From contig NC_046358.1 in assembly GCF_004027225.2 (NCBI RefSeq), positions 8,153,284-8,217,283 of the forward strand: a DNA stretch of 64,000 nt. Reading direction: 5' to 3'. A program made the translations under genes and the position numbers. Shown here piece by piece: positions 61,201 to 64,000 of the stretch; positions within the stretch are counted from its first letter, which is position 1, and each line of letters opens with the position of its first letter. The notes below the pieces were generated by a model. It did no database searches, had not been told where the DNA came from, and saw only the letters and a program-made list of their open reading frames with translations. The stretch comes from Strigops habroptila. Lineage: Eukaryota > Chordata > Aves > Psittaciformes > Psittacidae.

Positions 61201-63015
61201 TGAGATGCAGTCATTGAAGTCTGCAACATCCTGAAGTATTTACCTGTTGTTAACTGCACTTAATGTTGTAAATGCTATTTATTGCACTAATGCATTATAT
61301 GAAAGGGGCGTCATCTCATCAGTAAGCATGCAATTATTGGTAAATAGATAAAAAAAGCAATAACCTTACTTGATTTTTGCTGCATCTTCTCTGCCACTTC
61401 AACTTCCAAGCAGCAAAGTTCACGACACTGTAAAAGGCAGAGAACAGGAATCTGTGAGAAAGATCATCACAGCCCAAGCTCGTTGTGGAGAACTGCCAAT
61501 CACTCAGATTTTGGACATGTCTAGTTACCCAAAGTGCCTAATTCCCTGGCATTTCTAGGCCTTTGCCCATTAGCTGCCAACTAACAAAAAGGAAAAGCTT
61601 TGGAATGAGTTGTAGAGCATCCTCCAGTGACAATGACATGCAATTTGGACAAATGGGAAATAATGGGATATCATCAACGAACAGGGCAATAAAATATCCC
61701 ATTTTCAAAGCATATACATAGGAAAGAGGGACAAAAGTGAAAGAACTGGCCTACTGGTTTCTGTAATCCCCACCTTCCGTTCCCCTTTATATTAAGAAAA
61801 TGCTTGGAGAAAATTTCGTGGGAAAAAGACACATACCACCAGCACTCCATTGGTAGCAATGGTTTCATGAGGACCAGAACTGGGAAACAAAATGAAAAAC
61901 ATGGGGTTTTTTAGATGAAACAAATGCCCACACATCCTTGCCCTGGTTGTTTCCCTTTCTCCCCTATTAGAAGAATGACAGCCAGAGAGACCCTAGCAGG
62001 TATGCAACAAGCTCTTTTCCAGCTTGCTTGGACTGAGCACTGCCCTGAGGGGGCTTGCCTCTGTTACAAAGGTGAGCATTGTGCATCATAGCTACTTTTT
62101 GCAGTGCAATCTCATGATCATCGAAACTGGAATCTGTGGTTAGGCAGTCAAGTTCTTCTTTTCACTAGAACATGTAAAGTACATGCAATTTTGCCGTAAC
62201 ATGCTCATAGGCCAGCATCACCCTGTTGGGAAGCCCAGTTCTACTTTTTTGCATACCATATGTACTTGTATGCAAATACAATCAAAGGGGTACAGGGCAG
62301 TGGATACCAATTACATAGGAAAAAGAAAAGCATTCCAGATCTTTCAGGTGATGGTGTGGAGTGACTTGAATTCTGGTTTTGGCTCTCGACTAGTATGAGG
62401 GCTGACCTTAGGCTGGTCACTTTATTTCTGCCATGCCTTAGTAACCTTGTGGCAACACAGAGACAAAAATAATGATTCATATGGATGGCATGATGACCAT
62501 GCTGGACAAAAAGTCCTGCACATTGGCATTGTGTTGGGCATAAAGAGAACAGAATTATTAGGACCAAAACAGTGTTGTAAGGGAAAATTGAAGAAGTTGG
62601 AGATACACTGCAAACCTAACCAGGATGGATCAACATCAGGAGCCTGCCCAATGCATAAGTTGAAACAAGTATGGAAAGATGGATAGACATGCACGCACTC
62701 ACAAGCAGAAAGTCTTCTGAAATGTTTACAAGTAGGCAAATCTGACATTGTGGATAGAAGAGACAATGCTGGGAGGTGCACCTTTGGAAACAATTAAACT
62801 GCAGAACAAGCTGACTGGAGGGATCAGCTGCGTGCCTGAGACTGCAGTAGTAATGTAAGAGAAGCCTGACACTTTTTTTACAGAAACCCCGCAAAGTGTG
62901 ACTTCTAATGCTATTTCTTTGGTTTAGCATTTACTGACTTTTGCATTTTCTTAAATAATCTGTATATCACTTACGCAGCCTCCAATTTGAATTCAACCTC
63001 TAGTTCCTCCGTGGC
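46082..63015 (-). CDS. PLA2G4E: Gene B: cytosolic phospholipase A2 epsilon-like paralogue, 5' part beyond window
   Basis: This is a tandem paralogue of gene A. Exons in the window: 62975-63015, 61837-61879, 61370-61427, 60769-60935, 60571-60657, 59392-59429, 57396-57543, 56370-56506, 55189-55411, 53609-53723, 52308-52445, 50805-50912, 49419-49610, 48473-48639, 47276-47462, 46082-46287. They join in frame (684 codons plus stop) with every intron position and phase shared with gene A. The C2 domain exons are not seen up to 64,000; the equivalent gene A intron is 1.4 kb, so they should lie just outside. Numbered from the first in-window codon, the nucleophile is Ser236 (GLSGTTW) and the dyad Asp is Asp520 (MIDAGFFIN). 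The expected Arg of GGG-x-R is Lys208. The C-terminal tail is short and only weakly basic. The lack of stops or frameshifts argues for a functional gene; altered or reduced catalysis is inference. Confidence 0.9.
47276..47462 (-). CDS. PLA2G4E: Gene B exon ([16 protein letters not shown])
   Basis: This 187-nt exon encodes [20 protein letters not shown] through [15 protein letters not shown]. Splice signals are CTCCAG and GTAAGT. Confidence 0.96.
48473..48639 (-). CDS. PLA2G4E: Gene B exon: catalytic Asp
   Basis: This exon encodes [19 protein letters not shown] and [19 protein letters not shown]. Asp520 in IDAG is the predicted dyad aspartate. Confidence 0.96.
49419..49610 (-). CDS. PLA2G4E: Gene B exon ([13 protein letters not shown])
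   Basis: This 192-nt exon encodes an acidic start, a proline-rich segment ([20 protein letters not shown]) and [20 protein letters not shown]. It is the same length as in gene A. Confidence 0.95.
50805..50912 (-). CDS. PLA2G4E: Gene B exon (MWSSIFSVN)
   Basis: This 108-nt exon encodes [20 protein letters not shown] and [16 protein letters not shown]. Splice signals are TTACAG and GTGAGA. Confidence 0.96.
52308..52445 (-). CDS. PLA2G4E: Gene B exon ([10 protein letters not shown]...FGSEFFMG)
   Basis: This exon encodes [20 protein letters not shown] and [20 protein letters not shown], nearly the same as gene A. Splice signals are TTGCAG and GTGATG. Confidence 0.97.
52965..53022 (+). mobile_element. 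CR1 3' terminal stub
   Basis: The plus strand has AAGGTCCTTTCCAACCCTAA followed by CCATTCTATGATTCTATGAT, the CR1 3' end. Only about 60 bp are recognisable. It lies in a gene B intron, in the opposite orientation to the gene. Confidence 0.8.
53609..53723 (-). CDS. PLA2G4E: Gene B exon ([14 protein letters not shown])
   Basis: This exon encodes [20 protein letters not shown] and [18 protein letters not shown]. It sits inside a long minus-strand open frame (53553-54122) that is otherwise intron. Confidence 0.95.
55189..55411 (-). CDS. PLA2G4E: Gene B exon: lipase domain after nucleophile
   Basis: This 223-nt exon starts (W)[17 protein letters not shown] and contains [15 protein letters not shown]. 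The donor GTATGA occupies the same position as in gene A. Confidence 0.96.
56370..56506 (-). CDS. PLA2G4E: Gene B exon: catalytic Ser; Lys replaces Arg
   Basis: This exon encodes [20 protein letters not shown] and ends at GLSGTT. The codon after GGG-Leu is AAG (Lys) where gene A and the human paralogues I recall have Arg. The remaining elbow sequence is intact. Confidence 0.96.
57396..57543 (-). CDS. PLA2G4E: Gene B exon: start of lipase domain
   Basis: This exon encodes [20 protein letters not shown] and then [20 protein letters not shown]. The acceptor ATCTTAG at 57544 keeps the frame, and the result is a cysteine-rich CNCSC segment not present in gene A. The donor is GTACGT. Confidence 0.9.
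59392..59429 (-). CDS. PLA2G4E: Gene B exon: 38-nt microexon
   Basis: This exon encodes [12 protein letters not shown], matching the F-D-L-x-V-x-A element. It is identical in length and phase to the gene A microexon; the donor is GTAAGA. Confidence 0.86.
59736..59930 (-). other. Unrecognised coding-like open frame inside a gene B intron
   Basis: This 64-residue open frame ends in TAA. It is rich in charged residues and has clear helical character: [20 protein letters not shown] and [20 protein letters not shown]. An acceptor-like CAAGACAG precedes GATGAAGTC at about 59,895, so it could be a terminal exon or a retrocopied fragment. Gene A has nothing similar in the equivalent intron, and it is not part of any PLA2 domain I know. 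I do not recognise the family. Confidence 0.35.
60571..60657 (-). CDS. PLA2G4E: Gene B exon: linker ([12 protein letters not shown])
   Basis: This 29-codon exon encodes [20 protein letters not shown]. It is two codons longer than in gene A; both ends are phase 0. Confidence 0.88.
60769..60935 (-). CDS. PLA2G4E: Gene B exon: C2-catalytic linker
   Basis: This exon encodes [19 protein letters not shown] and [18 protein letters not shown]. Splice signals are TTTTAG and a consensus GTATGT. It carries the same G-S-F-E-G-T-Q block as gene A. Confidence 0.92.
61370..61427 (-). CDS. PLA2G4E: Gene B exon: linker
   Basis: This exon encodes [19 protein letters not shown]. It is five codons shorter than the gene A counterpart, lacking its lysine run. 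Confidence 0.88.
61837..61879 (-). CDS. PLA2G4E: Gene B exon: linker (TNGVLV)
   Basis: This 43-nt exon encodes [14 protein letters not shown], differing from gene A at only a few positions. Splice signals are CCCAG and GTATGT. Confidence 0.9.
62975..63015 (-). CDS. PLA2G4E: Gene B exon: end of C2 domain
   Basis: This exon encodes [13 protein letters not shown], the last C2 strand, closer to the family consensus than the gene A version. It is the most upstream gene B exon I can find; nothing C2-like follows up to 64,000. Confidence 0.88.
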
Positions 63016-63599
63016 CTGAAAGCAAGAACAAGAAATTAGATGAACTAGCCACATAATGCTTTCTCCCTTGTCTTAACCCTGGTCCCTTGTATGCAATACT
63101 GAAGTAATTGCTTGCAATGCACAGCCTGTGATATATATTTCACACTGGAAGGTCTGAAAAAACATTTCAAACCAGATAGTTTAATGATTCCTTCCTCACC
63201 TCTTTCTTTCTCTAAGGTTGTCCTGGGTTCATCAAAACTGCCTGTACATTTATCTCTTAGTGTGAAGCTGCTGTAGAAAAACAACTTGGAACTTGCTTTC
63301 TCTTCTGAATCCTACCTTTTTCTCCCAGCTATTCTGACAGTGTCCTGCCTTAACTTACTGTCATTGTAATTAGCTTGGGAGCTAAAGGTACTTTCCAGCC
63401 ATCACTGTAACATAATAAACAGATACTACCATTATTTATTGATTCAGAGTTACAGTTTTGCTACCTGTAAGGCAGTGCCGACATGTATGAGCTAGTTGTG
63501 AGCGACCTAGTTTGGCTACCAAAGGCAATCTACCCGTGGTATCAAGAAGGTGCATGCAAGATATTTCACTGGTCTCATACGTAGATCTCAAAGGGAGTT

Positions 63600-63665
63600 G
63601 AAACTCCTCTTCCTATTTTATAGATGGGAAACTGAGAAACAGACTAAATCAGTCATCCAGAGCTC
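63600..63665 (+). mobile_element. Possible MIR-like SINE fragment
   Basis: TATTTTATAGATGGGAAACT, GAGAAACAGACTAA and a following GTCATCCAGAGCTCC resemble the MIR core start. The match is short and uncertain. It lies in the gene B intron next to the window end. Confidence 0.3.
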
Positions 63666-64000
63666 CAAAACTGCCCTAATTCCAATAGACAAGTCAGCAG
63701 GCCCAGTCCTAGCTATGGTGTCACTGCAGAGGACAGCCCTGGGATACACACAGCTTTGCCTTTGGTGTGCAAGTAGATACAATCAAAAGGGCAGGAGGAT
63801 CGTGGCTGTGAATTACACGGAAAAAAATATTTACAGATTAGAATTATATATTTACAGCTATGCAACCCTGATGTTGCACAGAGATAGCTCATAGTCAGAT
63901 CCTTTCCCTACCTCCTGCACTGTTTCAGTCATATGCTTTATAATAATTTATAAAAATACTAGGATGAGGGGCTCAGGCTCTCAAATCCAGATTTTTACCA

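Noticed and set aside
63045-63284. Minus-strand 79-codon frame considered as the missing C2 exon of gene B
   Set aside because: It lacks the LELxLYDKD and DDH motifs and has no suitable splice sites; the true exon is expected beyond 64,000.

Overview
This window looks like nuclear DNA from a bird. It is AT-rich, its genes are split into many short exons by introns of 0.3-3 kb, and its interspersed repeats are CR1 LINE pieces, some ending in the CR1 3' tail (ATTCTATGATTCTAT). Nothing bacterial or organellar was seen. The species cannot be fixed from the sequence alone.

The only genes I can support belong to the cytosolic (group IV) phospholipase A2 family, all on the minus strand, so each reads from high to low coordinates. 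Gene A (about 42,410 to 25,220) is complete. It has a TATA/AP-1 promoter, 20 coding exons that join in frame into about 813 residues, a C2 domain, and a lipase domain with GGG-x-R, GLSG and Asp-x-Gly motifs. Gene B (beyond 64,000 down to 46,082) is a tandem paralogue. Its last 16 exons lie in the window with exon boundaries and phases matching gene A; the exons coding its C2 domain must lie upstream of the window. A third copy, C, is represented by one exon (5,452-5,524), identical in length and phase to the first C2 exon of gene A; the rest would lie to the left of the window or is lost. Residues recalled from the human family place A and B closest to PLA2G4E (cPLA2-epsilon), which is known as a calcium-dependent N-acyltransferase that makes N-acyl-phosphatidylethanolamines as well as a phospholipase.

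Layout: 1-5,451 has no supported gene and an ancient SINE remnant. 5,452-5,524 is the orphan C2 exon. 5,525-25,200 is a gene-poor spacer with CR1 fragments near 16.9-17.4, 19.6, 21.3 and 23.4-24.0 kb, and a run of 22 G at 7,776. 25,200-42,450 is gene A. 42,457-46,081 is the A/B intergenic spacer. 46,082-64,000 is gene B.

The paralogues have diverged in places that matter: B has Lys where the family has an Arg essential in cPLA2-alpha (GGG-x-R), and A keeps a strongly basic C-terminal tail while B has a short tail with fewer basic residues. Two coding-looking open stretches (59,736-59,930 minus and 38,564-39,175 plus) are not explained by these genes.
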